A DNA stretch of 34,402 nt from Welwitschia mirabilis (Eukaryota; Gnetophyta; Gnetopsida; Welwitschiales), in NCBI GenBank assembly GCA_051453625.1, contig JBOZIK010000001.1, positions 634,476 to 668,877 of the forward strand. Direction: 5' to 3'. Positions 22,301-31,464 of this stretch are shown here, piece after piece. The position numbers and the translations under genes are program-made. Every line of letters begins with the position of its first letter. Positions within the stretch are counted from its first letter, which is position 1. The notes below the pieces were generated by a model. That model ran no database searches, had not been told where the DNA came from, and saw only the letters and a list, made by a program, of their open reading frames with translations.

Positions 22301-24810
22301 ATAATTTATGTATTCTCTCATGCCATAAGTAGTTTTATTAATGTGCTTGATTCTCTAACATGGATTGGATTTTACATAAGATTAATTATTATATTATTCT
22401 TACAAAATAATGAAAGTAAAATTTTTACCTTTATGAAAAGATCCTAGTAAATTCCTGACTCATTATATCTCTTTACACATTACATTAATGACATCATTCT
22501 TTGCAAAAAATTCTAAATGCTTTTTATTAGATCTTACATTCTTACAGTGATGTTATGTCTTAGCATGTGATATTCAAGAACCAGCTTGATATTTATTTTA
22601 TTTAGAATATAGTTAGTTTATAAGAAAGATATGCCCTCGCTATTAGTGCATAGAGTAGCATTTTTAAAATAAAAACTAAAATTATTAATTATAGTATAAG
22701 AAACCTTTATCATATTTCTTTCATAAGGACAACAAGGGAGATTTATAACTTGCAATTATCTATTCAAATCAAACTTAAATAAATGAAAATAAGTAAATGA
22801 TTTCATAGATCAAAAAAAAAGATTATTAATAAATGATTCTCCTATTAAGCACTAAAAATTATCATTCATAAAATAAATAATCAAGTAGATAAAGGAAATA
22901 CTAAGAATTACCTTCATTATCTTAATCTAATATGATTAATCATTAAGCAAAAGAAGTTTAATGTATCGAGAATAAATTATTTACTATATATTTCATATGT
23001 TTTTAAATCAAATAAAAGAAATTTTGATACTAAACTATAATGCCTATTCAAAGAGGAATTATCTTACCATGCATTTTATAAAATAGAATATATAAAAAAT
23101 GTTATAGATCAAATACATGAATCATCTAATCTGACAAACACCTAATCAATCATTAAAATAACCAAACTCAAATAATAAATAATTAAAAAAATATTAAAAT
23201 GGATTATTTCCATGCTAGTAATTATAAATGTAACAACAAAAAAAACAAACATACAAATACAATTAGAAATCAAATTCCCTTAGGTCGTAATGCAAATACT
23301 ATAACAATAAGTAATCAAGTATAAACTATGATATTGGAAAATACATTACCTTAGGGAATAGTCACTTTTGCATGCTTATGAAAGAATAAAAGTAGTTTAG
23401 AACCCCATGATGAGACAACCAATCCTCATAGTAATGGAAGTTATAACAAGATCACTATGTGTGAAGGGAAGGAATTGGAAATAACATAAGGTAATATAAG
23501 GATGTTAATATTAAATGACACATGGAAGAATAAGATGAAAAAATGATGCATATCCTTAAGAGTGACTTGTATTTTATAGTGTTAAATTTAGGGTATTACA
23601 TTTAATTTTACTTGCCTACTATTTTGAAATATATTGAATTTAGTGAAAGTTTCTTTTTTATTTTTTTGGCATTCCATTAGATTTTGTAGTTTTTTAAATA
23701 TTAATTTATTACTTAATTTTATTCTAGTTTTTACAAGCCCAACAATCTTTTAGAACACTAATAACATCATGAATCTAATAAATATATTGGTCATGTAAAG
23801 GCTTAAACTTTTAATTAAAGTTTAGATAGTATATCATGATTTGCATAATAAATATTAAGCATCATTCTTTTGTAATAGTATTTTATTAATCATTAAGATT
23901 AAAATTTGATTACTTAAAAATGATTAATAAACATGTTGCTAATATCCTTATAATAATTATTTTACTAAAGTTTGTAATAGGATGGTATTCTAACTAGTGG
24001 AAATATCATCCTTCATTTAGAAGGAAATGCATTTAAACATTTAGATAGCTTTCTTAGCATAATAGAAGGCCTTGGATATAACTACATAATCATTTGAGTA
24101 CTAGTGGTATCTATACTTTTACTAATAGAAATGCTCATTAAAATTATTAAAATCTAGTGGAACCAAAATTGTAAAATTTAAGTTATAATGAGATGATCAT
24201 CTTCTATATCATGAACCTTGTATATTTTGAAAGCGTTTATACATTTCATAGGTATTTACTCTATTAGTTGAACATCATCTTTGTTCTTTATTTATGTATA
24301 ATAATCATTCATAAATTCAAAGGTTTTAATGCCTTTGAGATAAGATTTATGGCCTTCCCACAATGTATATGAAATACTTATGTGTAAAGATAGTTTATTT
24401 AGAACCATCTTGTATTAGTAACTTCTTCCCATTATATTACCTCCATTTTATTAATAGTTGCCAAAAATGTGAAATAGAATATAAGAAATGCTGACAAAAT
24501 TCAAAATAGATATAGAAATATATAGAAATTAAAAATAGGGAGAACACTTTTATAGCCAATAGAATTCATAAATTGAATGAATTAGAATTAGATTGCATAC
24601 AATTAATTTAGCTTGATGTAAATTAAACATTATATGAAAAGGTATGACTTTTTAAAAAGTAATTATGAATAGTTATGATGTTTCATTAGATTCATTAACT
24701 AGTTGGTTTATATTATTTATTATTATTTTAATATATGAAAATTCATTTTGTTAAGGTAAAATACAATGGAAACGAGATATATTAGTTATAATACATTTCA
24801 TCTTTTTTAT
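19327..24810. other. Largely featureless A+T-rich region
   Basis: I found no protein domain, LTR pair or RNA gene on either strand. Apart from a two-unit tandem repeat at 20209-20296 and homopolymer runs (for example A14 near 22029), I see nothing supportable. The right end should include the 3' LTR of the minus-strand copia remnant that starts near 24822, but its other end cannot be placed. Confidence 0.5.
20209..20296 (+). repeat. Two-unit tandem repeat, 44-bp period
   Basis: Units 20209-20252 and 20253-20296 start AGTCACAAGTCAAC and AGTCATAAGGCAAC and share TACTTTTCTTG. About three quarters of positions match without gaps. A 44-bp period is not a multiple of three, so it is not a protein repeat. 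The role is unknown. Confidence 0.6.
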
Positions 24811-24821
24811 TTTATCAAGCA

Positions 24822-24836
24822 CTCTTTCTTAAACTT
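24822..24836 (-). other. Decayed polypurine tract and LTR start of the minus-strand copia remnant
   Basis: On the minus strand the region reads AGTTTAAGAAAGAGTGCTTG. Many plant copia elements end in a GAGGGGGAGTG-type tract followed by TGTTG at the LTR start; here several G have become A. It follows the RNase H end by about 70 bp. The LTR would run toward lower coordinates, but I could not find its end. Confidence 0.4.
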
Positions 24837-24904
24837 ATAAGTCTTTATCTTTGATTTTTAAAGCTTCTAAATATTGCTAAAATTTTATTTCTATAATTAT
24901 TTTC

Positions 24905-25445
24905 ATGATTCTATTTGCTATCTGCCACTAGTATTGATGTAGCTTACATTGATGAATTTCTTGAAATACATATCTCTCATAGAGTAAAGTTTGACTTTAG
25001 CATGCTTTATTCATTCATGAAATATAGAAATTTTCATAAGTTTATTTATAATATGATGATTACAATATACAGAAATTAGAATTTTAGTGTCTTTGCTAAG
25101 ATTACTTTGAACTTAATAGATCTATTTTAATTAACATAATGTTGCTATTACATCGTACGCTACTTCAGTAGAAGAAAGTGTAGTAGGTTTTTATTTTTAG
25201 CCTAACTATAAAATGGTATTTTCATTAAACTAAATGATGTAACAAATGGTTGATCCATTATGTTCAGCACTAGTCTAATCTAAATATGTATAGCTGACTA
25301 AAATTTCTTTTTTTTTTAAAGAGTATGCCATGTTTTATAATTTTAGATAAACTCTATAGTATATTGATTCCAACTTTGTTTGGAGAATGCATGGCTCTAG
25401 TTAGTTTTTTAATAGTAAATGTGATGTCTAATACTATATCTATTA
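24905..25445 (-). pseudogene. Ty1/copia pol 3' fragment (end of RT and RNase H)
   Basis: Read on the minus strand from about 25445 downward. It starts with RAMHSPNK (the family's RFMHSP element), then HGILFKKKE and TYLD followed by TAG, where the RNase H motif DADW has Trp. Next come LSSTEVAYDVIAT (family SSTEAEY) and FHE-stop-IKHAKVKLYSMRD (family HERTKHIE...IRD), where the stop replaces the Arg, and finally a decayed QIAD-like end. The rest of pol is missing. The fragment is cut about 25 bp from the LTR end of the neighbouring minus-strand element at 25468, so that element most likely inserted into this pol. Stop codons and loss of the upstream part make it non-functional. Confidence 0.7.
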
Positions 25446-25647
25446 CATATATTTACTTGCTAATTAACTATAGGATCGAGAACCTTGGAAATGTAGGGCG
25501 ATGAATAGGTTTCTAAAAATATTCAAATAACTTCATAGTATCAACTTGCTTGAAATGAATCACTAAAAACTTGGAAAATAAAAATAAAACTATTATAAAA
25601 ATATAAAATGATAGAAAACACAAAAATACCCATCAAAAGCACACAAT

Positions 25648-25655
25648 ATTTATAG
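25648..25655 (-). promoter_or_regulatory. LTR TATA box, minus strand
   Basis: CTATAAAT on the minus strand, in the same context (TCACTATAAAT) as the plus LTR at 28765-28772. Conservation between two diverged LTRs supports a real core promoter at the U3/R border. Confidence 0.6.
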
Positions 25656-26374
25656 TGATTTAAGAAAACCCCCTCCTCCACTCTTGACAATTAGCTTCTA
25701 TCTAAGCCTGGTCTAGATCTCTATTAATCTCTTCTAGGTATTGCAGGTTTATCTATAGCCTTTACAAATGGACTTTTTCCAAAGGCTTAGTCTCAACCTT
25801 TTGCAAGAAAATATAGTACTAATGATAGTATGTCCAAATGCATAGGTATCACTTGATCTTTGGCTTAATGAAAGTATTGAAATGCTTCTCCTAAAGATGA
25901 TATAATTTAGAAATAAGAGGTGCTATAGATCTGACCATGTATGCAAAGATATCATAGTTTTTTATTCATCTTTAGTTAGGAATACAATGCTAAATGAGTA
26001 CCATGATAAATCCACAAGATTCAAAAGTTTGATAAAATATGTAATGGTGATTTGATTCTTGGCTATATATAGTAGAAGACTTTTAAGGTTTTTACAAGTG
26101 AAAAAACTCTTCTAATAATCATAAAACATATACATAGTGGCTATAAAATTTTCATTTCCATCATGACTAGTTGATTATTCAAATATTTAGTTAACTCCTC
26201 TTGATGCTGTCACTTAAATCAGTCGTGCTTGTGTTTTTTGGTCGATTCAGTTCTTATCGCTTCATGTCTAGTTGATTCCTCATGATCCAATCGACCACTT
26301 ATCTAGTTGCCTACATATTTATCTAGTTGTCTGCTTAGTCTAGATAAAATCCATTATAGTTTTTCTACTCTAGA

Positions 26375-26705
26375 TTTGATCAACCTCTCATAAATCTGGT
26401 CAATTTTTTATTGATCGACTGTGAAGTATTGATGCTCAGTTCTCAAGTTCGATCAATCCCTTAGATGTCTAGTCTATCCCTTGATGATTGTCTAGGAAGT
26501 ATTGGGTGCATAGTGCTTAGGTCTTATCAACTCTTAGATGTCTGGTCAACCCCTTGATAATTAGTTTAGAAGTACCAGTGCTAAGGTTCATAAGTCTAAT
26601 GGATCCCTAAAATGTCTAGTTAACCCCTCTAAAATTGATTCATTTCTAAGTATTCACTTTAAATGTGGTCGACCCCTTAGAAGTATTGTTAACCCCTCAA
26701 GGGAG
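26375..26705 (-). repeat. Degenerate 65-77-bp tandem array with GGTCGACC cores in the minus LTR
   Basis: About four and a half units can be seen starting near 26375, 26447, 26519, 26586 and 26661. On the plus strand they share TTAGATGTCTGGTCAACCCC-type sequence followed by GAAGTATT and GTGCTAA-like ends. The best preserved core is GGTCGACC near 26670. Variants such as GGTCAACC and GTTAACC differ by C-to-T or G-to-A in the CG. Confidence 0.6.
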
Positions 26706-26857
26706 TAAAAAACTTGACAAGTTTCAAGATCAAAATGTGACTAATATTGTGTTATCTTCTAACTTATAAGTGATCAATATTTTTTGCACAAATTACAACA
26801 AATTTATGTACATAGAAAACATTAGTTTAACATCAATTAGTAAATAATATTTTAACA

Positions 26858-26870
26858 ATATCCCCCTTTG
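26858..26870 (-). other. Polypurine tract of the minus-strand element
   Basis: The minus strand reads CAAAGGGGGATAT directly before the LTR start TGTTAAA. The plus copy has TTAAAGGAGGAGATTAT at the same place, and both are preceded by CATCAATGT. Confidence 0.7.
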
Positions 26871-27338
26871 ACATTGATGATAAAAGTTTTTTAGTAGTTG
26901 AGGATATTAGATTTGGAAAATCTCCTCCTTACAAAATGCTTATTAACTTTTGCAAAAATATTAAACATTTTATATTAAGTAAGACATTTTAAAAGTTCTC
27001 AAATTGTGACAATATTTAAAAACAATTTGAAGTGCTAAAATATATATGATAGACAACATTTTGATTATGAATTATTAAATAATAATAAGATATACTAGTA
27101 ATTAGAGTTCATAGTAAAAATAAATGTGCACTAAAACATTTGAGATACAAATTATAAAACATGAAAACAAGTGAATTTCTATTACTAAAAAATAAACATT
27201 ACAATGAAAAGTACTCATTAAGACTAGATACATCTGAAATAAACATAAATAGCTAACTAATTATTTTCCTTTTAATATCAATAATAAAGAAGAGAAGAAA
27301 CATAAGCATGAAAGAAAAACATAAACATAGAAAGAGAC

Positions 27339-27494
27339 CTAGTCAAATTCCTCTGCTACCTTCTCTTCTGATTCTTCTTCAGAATCTTCTTCGTTTTCCT
27401 CTTCCTCTTCTCTAAATACCTTCCTCGATGAGATTCTGGCTTCCTCTGAAGTATTAATAATCTCATACCTAGCTATAGTTAGAGCTTCCTTCAT
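27339..27494 (-). pseudogene. C-terminal part of an acidic-tailed ORF in the minus-strand element
   Basis: Minus-strand frame open from the insertion junction (27505) to TAG at 27341-27339, with an internal ATG at 27494 giving 51 codons. It starts MKEALTIARYEII and ends in a tail of Glu, Asp, Ser and Lys (FREEEEENEEDSEEESEEK then VAEEFD). There is no stop or frameshift in this stretch, unlike the pol remnants around it. The stop lies just before the 3' untranslated region shared with the plus element, where the plus copy instead has the end of RNase H. It is therefore a different ORF in the same element family: perhaps an extra ORF of a non-autonomous derivative or a captured gene. Its N-terminal part was cut off at 27506. 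Function unknown. Confidence 0.45.
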
Positions 27495-27669
27495 ATGCCT
27501 AGTATTGGATTATGTTTTGCCAATTGATGTTAAACTAATGTTTTATCTATAGCAAATTTTGTGTTTTTTTTGCAAAAGATGTTAAATTACTTATAGGTTT
27601 AAAGATATAACTTAAATACTAAATTTCTGAGATTATAATCCTATTAGTTTATTTACCTTCCAGATGGGG

Positions 27670-28180
27670 GGTCGGCCACACCTGAAGCAGATAGAAAATA
27701 AACTGCATCTAGAGGGGTTGACTGGATTTTTAATGGGATTGACCAGACCTATAACCTCGAGAAGGAGTGTCCCTAAACTAAATGGAAAGCGGACTAGAAC
27801 TATATGAGGTTGATCAGATTTGAGAACCTAATAAATAGTATCCTGATACTAAATAACAATGGGTCGAATTGACTTATGATGAGGCCAACTAGACCTAAGC
27901 ACTATGTAGTTGATACACCTAAGCTGATTATCATGAGGTCGACCAAACCTATAATGGGATCTACCGGACTCAATGCAAGAAACTAGAAATAAATTCTATT
28001 AAAAGAGCAGGTGACTAAATGAATAGTAAGTAACCAGACTGGGGTCAACTGGACCCACATGGGGTTAAGCAGACAAGAAGCCAGAAGAAATTAGAGCAAC
28101 CAAATTTCTCACTCAGGTGACCTATGTAACTTATAGCACCACATGGGGTCGACCAGATTTTTGTGAAGTCGACCAGACAG
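27670..28180 (+). repeat. Dispersed GGTCGACC-type motif array inside the LTR
   Basis: More than a dozen variants of GGTCGACCAGACC occur, usually 25-60 bp apart: GGTCGGCCACACC (27670), GATTGACCAGACC (near 27736), GGTTGATCAGATT (near 27808), GGTCGACCAAACC (27937), GGTCAACTGGACC (near 28042), GGTCGACCAGATT (28147) and GTCGACCAGACA (28168). The core GGTCGACC is its own reverse complement. Most variants differ by CG-to-TG or CG-to-CA. Confidence 0.7.
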
Positions 28181-28585
28181 AGTAGAAATAAAATTTTTCT
28201 AAATGTTATGTATCTATTATGTAGCTGTTAGATAGCCATTTATGGCCTGGGGAACGTATTTCAAATGTACTAAACTCTAAAAGCCTTCTAATAGCTAAGC
28301 CATAGATAATAAAGGCATCCTTTTTGTAATCATTCTCATTTTGATCAAATCTATTGGATCTGAAGGATCAAGTATTGGATTTTTATATGATTATCAATTT
28401 TGTATCTTAGCATCCTTATATTTGACTGAAGGAGATATACTATTGACATACTCTCTACATTCAAGGTCAGATCTAGAGTTCAATTGTTTTACTACTATAG
28501 AACAAGAGCTCCATCAAATGTGCTGATTCTAGAATGAGTGATATCTATGCTTTCGAGGCATCATTTCATCACTATGCTATTATCT

Positions 28586-28682
28586 AAAGGTTAAGACTAA
28601 GCCTTGAAAAGTCCATTCAAAAGGTTGAAACTAAGCCTGGAAAAGTCCATTTTATAAAGGTTATAGGTAAACCTGGAATATC
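28586..28682 (+). repeat. 34-36-bp tandem repeat in LTR
   Basis: Units at 28586, 28620 and 28656 begin AAAGGTT and continue with ACTAAGCCTTGAAAAGTCC, ACTAAGCCTGGAAAAGTCC and a shorter GGTAAACCTGGAATATC. The same block with fewer units is present in the minus LTR. It lies about 100 bp upstream of the TATA box, so an enhancer-like role is possible but unproven. Confidence 0.6.
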
Positions 28683-28764
28683 TAATGAAAAAGTAACGAA
28701 GATTTAAGATCTAGCTTGGGGCTAGGCTGATCATCAAGAGTGGAGTAGGGGATTTTTCAAACCA

Positions 28765-28772
28765 CTATAAAT
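28765..28772 (+). promoter_or_regulatory. LTR TATA box
   Basis: CTATAAAT in the context CCACTATAAATCC, matched by TCACTATAAAT in the minus LTR. About 200 bp before the LTR end, as expected for the U3/R border; transcription would start some 25-30 bp downstream. Confidence 0.65.
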
Positions 28773-28969
28773 CCAACTTGCATAAAATTGGTATTTTTAT
28801 GCTTTCAAGTTTTTATTTTCTTAATTTCATTATTTTCACATGTTGTGCACTTTCTAGATTAGTTTACTTTTATATGCAATTTTTATTAGATTAGATTGAT
28901 TTAGAATATTATGTTGAATTTTTTTAAGAACCTATTCATCCACCCTCTAGGGTTCTTCATCCTATCATT

Positions 28970-28981
28970 TAGTATCAGAGT
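28970..28981 (+). other. Primer binding site (tRNA-iMet type), decayed
   Basis: TAGTATCAGAGT, three bases after the LTR end. The usual plant copia site is TGGTATCAGAGC, complementary to the 3' end of initiator Met-tRNA. The two differences are one G-to-A and one C-to-T. Confidence 0.8.
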
Positions 28982-29149
28982 AGGTTAAGTCTGTTCTTAG
29001 ATCTTAACTGATCTGGACTTTAGGACCACATAATGTTTGTCCTATTTGATAATTTTTAAAACATGCCCTTCCTCTATACTTATGCATTTATTTGTATATG
29101 TTAGATAGCATATGGATATATTTTTAAAAATATTGTAGCCATTGGAAAC

Positions 29150-29935
29150 ACTCAAGGAACAAGTGAAAAAGACAAAAGAAATGCTCAAAAATAAGACAAA
29201 GATAGGAGATTTTCCTTTATAAAAATTATGCCCTCATTGCAAGATACGTTGAACACATTAGATCATGATAATCATGATATGGAAAATAAAGAACAAGAAG
29301 AGTTAGAAGACATCTATCAAGAGTTGTACTAAGAATATAAAAAGCTAGCTAGGAGGATAAATGATCTGAATAAGATTATAAAATCCCTTACAAAGGAAAA
29401 GAAGGAAATAAAATTAATTTTCAAAGATTCAAATCTGAAAACTCTGATCTCACTTTATAGGTAAACGAATTATCTTATTTTGTTAATAAACTTTTAGATG
29501 AATATAAAAATTTTTAGATGGATCTAAAAACTCCGATCTCACTTTACAGGTAAAAGAATTATCTTATTTTGTTAATAAATTTTTAGATGGATCTACCAAA
29601 TTGAAACAAATGCATGGAGTTTATAAACCTATTAGTAACAAGTCAGGCATTGGTTTCATCTCTTAAATTCTTAAAAACAGCAAAGTCAGGTAACTAGTGA
29701 TGGTAAGTTCCTTTCAAAAATCACTTGTCATTTCTATGAAAGAATAGATCATTCAAAACTCATATGTAATGCTATAAAATTAATGTTATTTTCAAACTTA
29801 GTTTGTACCTTTCCATTTAAGTTTAATCCTAAAGAAAATATACCATGTAAGTCTAGAAAGAATATGTGGGTAAAAACTAATGATCTTAAAAGTTTGTTAA
29901 TTTAGATAGCTTTCAAGATTTTAAATAACAAAAGC
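29150..29935 (+). pseudogene. Copia gag remnant (C-terminal part)
   Basis: Frame from about 29290: EELEDIYQELY, TAA, then EYKKLARRINDLNKIIKSL, a coiled-coil stretch typical of the late part of long copia gags. After a tandem duplication (29435-29590) comes FLDGSTKLKQ then KSGIGF, matching the family's LDKLL...KAGLGY region. At 29726-29767 a zinc knuckle is decayed to CHFYERIDHSKLIC: the family pattern is C-x2-C-x3-GH-x4-C, and the second Cys is now Tyr, with Gly changed to Glu and Asp, all by G-to-A. KNMWVKTND corresponds to the usual KKIWVPK. The N-terminal gag domain and first zinc knuckle are missing between the PBS and 29150, so this copy could not form particles by itself. At least one frameshift separates the duplication from the knuckle. 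Confidence 0.65.
29435..29590 (+). repeat. 89-bp tandem duplication inside gag
   Basis: ACTCTGATCTCACTTTATAG at 29441 and ACTCCGATCTCACTTTACAG at 29530, both followed by GTAAA and GAATTATCTTATTTTG. The period of 89 is not a multiple of three, so it breaks the frame. The first unit has TAG where the second still has CAG (Gln), a direct view of CAG-to-TAG decay after duplication. Confidence 0.75.
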
Positions 29936-29938
29936 TAG

Positions 29939-30557
29939 TATCTTAATAGTGGATGTTCAAGTCACATGATAGAAGATAAATCCAGATTCCAAAAACTAAG
30001 CCACTTTGATGGAGGAGAAGTGACTTTCATGGATAGTGGAAGAGCAAAAATAGAAGGAATTGGAAGCATTGATGAAGGTAACATTCCTAGAATTAATGAA
30101 GTTTTGTATGTAAGTGGTTTAAAGAATAATTTACTAAGCATTAGTCAAATTTTTAACAAAGGTCACAAGATAGTTTTTAATAAATTAAAATGTGAAATTT
30201 TGCATAGAAAATCAAATGATGTGATTCTTAGAGCTAGTCGAATAGATAATGTTTATAGCATAGATCAATCATTTTTTGCATGTTATTTTTCGAATGTTCC
30301 TCAAGAAAAGTTGTGGCATAAACATCTAGGTCATGTTAATTATGATCAATTAAAAATGATTATTCATAATAACATTGTTAAATAAATTCCTAAGATAAAT
30401 ATAAAAAAACAATATTTGTGTGATGCATGTCAAAAGGGAAAACAAATCAGGACCTCTGATAAAATAAAAATTCAAGCTTCCACATCTATGCCATTAGAGC
30501 CTATTCATATGGATTTAATAGGCCTTGCTCAAACTCAAAGTCTAGGTAGTAAATGTT
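29939..30557 (+). pseudogene. Copia protease site and integrase N-terminal part
   Basis: TAG at 29936 replaces the conserved Trp of the family's WYLDSGCS, and the active-site DSG has become NSG at 29945-29953 (Asp to Asn, G-to-A). From the ATG at 29966 the frame is open to 30383: NEVLYVSGLKNNLLSISQI, then VYSIDQ and LWHKHLGHVNYDQLK (the gag-pre-integrase His pair). After TAA at 30383 the same domain continues with LCDACQKGKQ, completing the HHCC zinc site. PIHMDLIG follows, holding the first catalytic Asp of the integrase core. The gap begins at 30558. This part is much better preserved than gag or RT. Confidence 0.8.
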
Positions 30558-31464
30558 NNNNNNNNNNNNNNNNNNNNNNNNNNNNNNNNNNNNNNNNNNN
30601 NNNNNNNNNNNNNNNNNNNNNNNNNNNNNNNNNNNNNNNNNNNNNNNNNNNNNNNNNNNNNNNNNNNNNNNNNNNNNNNNNNNNNNNNNNNNNNNNNNNN
30701 NNNNNNNNNNNNNNNNNNNNNNNNNNNNNNNNNNNNNNNNNNNNNNNNNNNNNNNNNNNNNNNNNNNNNNNNNNNNNNNNNNNNNNNNNNNNNNNNNNNN
30801 NNNNNNNNNNNNNNNNNNNNNNNNNNNNNNNNNNNNNNNNNNNNNNNNNNNNNNNNNNNNNNNNNNNNNNNNNNNNNNNNNNNNNNNNNNNNNNNNNNNN
30901 NNNNNNNNNNNNNNNNNNNNNNNNNNNNNNNNNNNNNNNNNNNNNNNNNNNNNNNNNNNNNNNNNNNNNNNNNNNNNNNNNNNNNNNNNNNNNNNNNNNN
31001 NNNNNNNNNNNNNNNNNNNNNNNNNNNNNNNNNNNNNNNNNNNNNNNNNNNNNNNNNNNNNNNNNNNNNNNNNNNNNNNNNNNNNNNNNNNNNNNNNNNN
31101 NNNNNNNNNNNNNNNNNNNNNNNNNNNNNNNNNNNNNNNNNNNNNNNNNNNNNNNNNNNNNNNNNNNNNNNNNNNNNNNNNNNNNNNNNNNNNNNNNNNN
31201 NNNNNNNNNNNNNNNNNNNNNNNNNNNNNNNNNNNNNNNNNNNNNNNNNNNNNNNNNNNNNNNNNNNNNNNNNNNNNNNNNNNNNNNNNNNNNNNNNNNN
31301 NNNNNNNNNNNNNNNNNNNNNNNNNNNNNNNNNNNNNNNNNNNNNNNNNNNNNNNNNNNNNNNNNNNNNNNNNNNNNNNNNNNNNNNNNNNNNNNNNNNN
31401 NNNNNNNNNNNNNNNNNNNNNNNNNNNNNNNNNNNNNNNNNNNNNNNNNNNNNNNNNNNNNNNN
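30558..31464. other. Assembly gap (907 N)
   Basis: Undetermined bases within integrase. The size is not a round placeholder, so it may be an estimated length, and it suits the missing core and C-terminal part of a copia integrase. Apparent open frames across it consist of unknown residues and carry no information. Confidence 0.99.

Larger units (their letters stand above)
25468..26857 (-). repeat. 3' LTR of the minus-strand element
   Basis: On the minus strand it starts TGTTAAAATATT at 26857 and ends near GGTTCTCGATCCTATAG at 25468, where the plus copy ends GGTTCTTCATCCTATCA. At about 1390 bp it is close to the plus LTR (1462 bp). ACTAAGCC then AAAAGTCCATT, AAACCTG, TCAAGAGTGGAG, CACTATAAAT and AACCTATTCATC occur in the same order in both. 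It is rich in degenerate GGTCGACC motifs. Confidence 0.75.
25468..27505 (-). mobile_element. Minus-strand LTR element (same family as 27506 on), interrupted
   Basis: From high to low coordinates it shows internal DNA (27505-26871) with an acidic-tailed frame, a polypurine tract (26870-26858), and a complete 3' LTR (26857-25468). The LTR start, TATA region and end align with the plus-strand element. The pre-tract region aligns too: GCATTTTGTAAGGAGGAG here against GCATTTTGTAAGGGGGAG there. The 5' part is missing from the window because the plus element begins at 27506. The rest should lie beyond the right edge if the plus element simply inserted into it. Confidence 0.7.
27506..28967 (+). repeat. 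5' LTR of the plus-strand copia element
   Basis: It starts TGGATTATGTTTT and ends CCTATCA, giving TG...CA ends over 1462 bp. The first 325 bp match the 3' LTR at 34078-34402. It contains a long field of degenerate GGTCGACC motifs (27670-28180), a 34-bp tandem repeat (28586-28682) and a TATA box (28765). The open stretch at 28341-28526 lies inside the LTR and is not a gene. Confidence 0.8.

Noticed and set aside
23572-23600. Possible LTR start on the minus strand (TGTAATACCC at 23600) with a TATA box
   Set aside because: The TATA-like CTATAAAA lies only about 20 bp inside the supposed LTR start, too close for a normal U3. No pol end, convincing polypurine tract or second copy was found.
28341-28526. 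61-codon open frame
   Set aside because: It lies wholly within the 5' LTR and has no motif.
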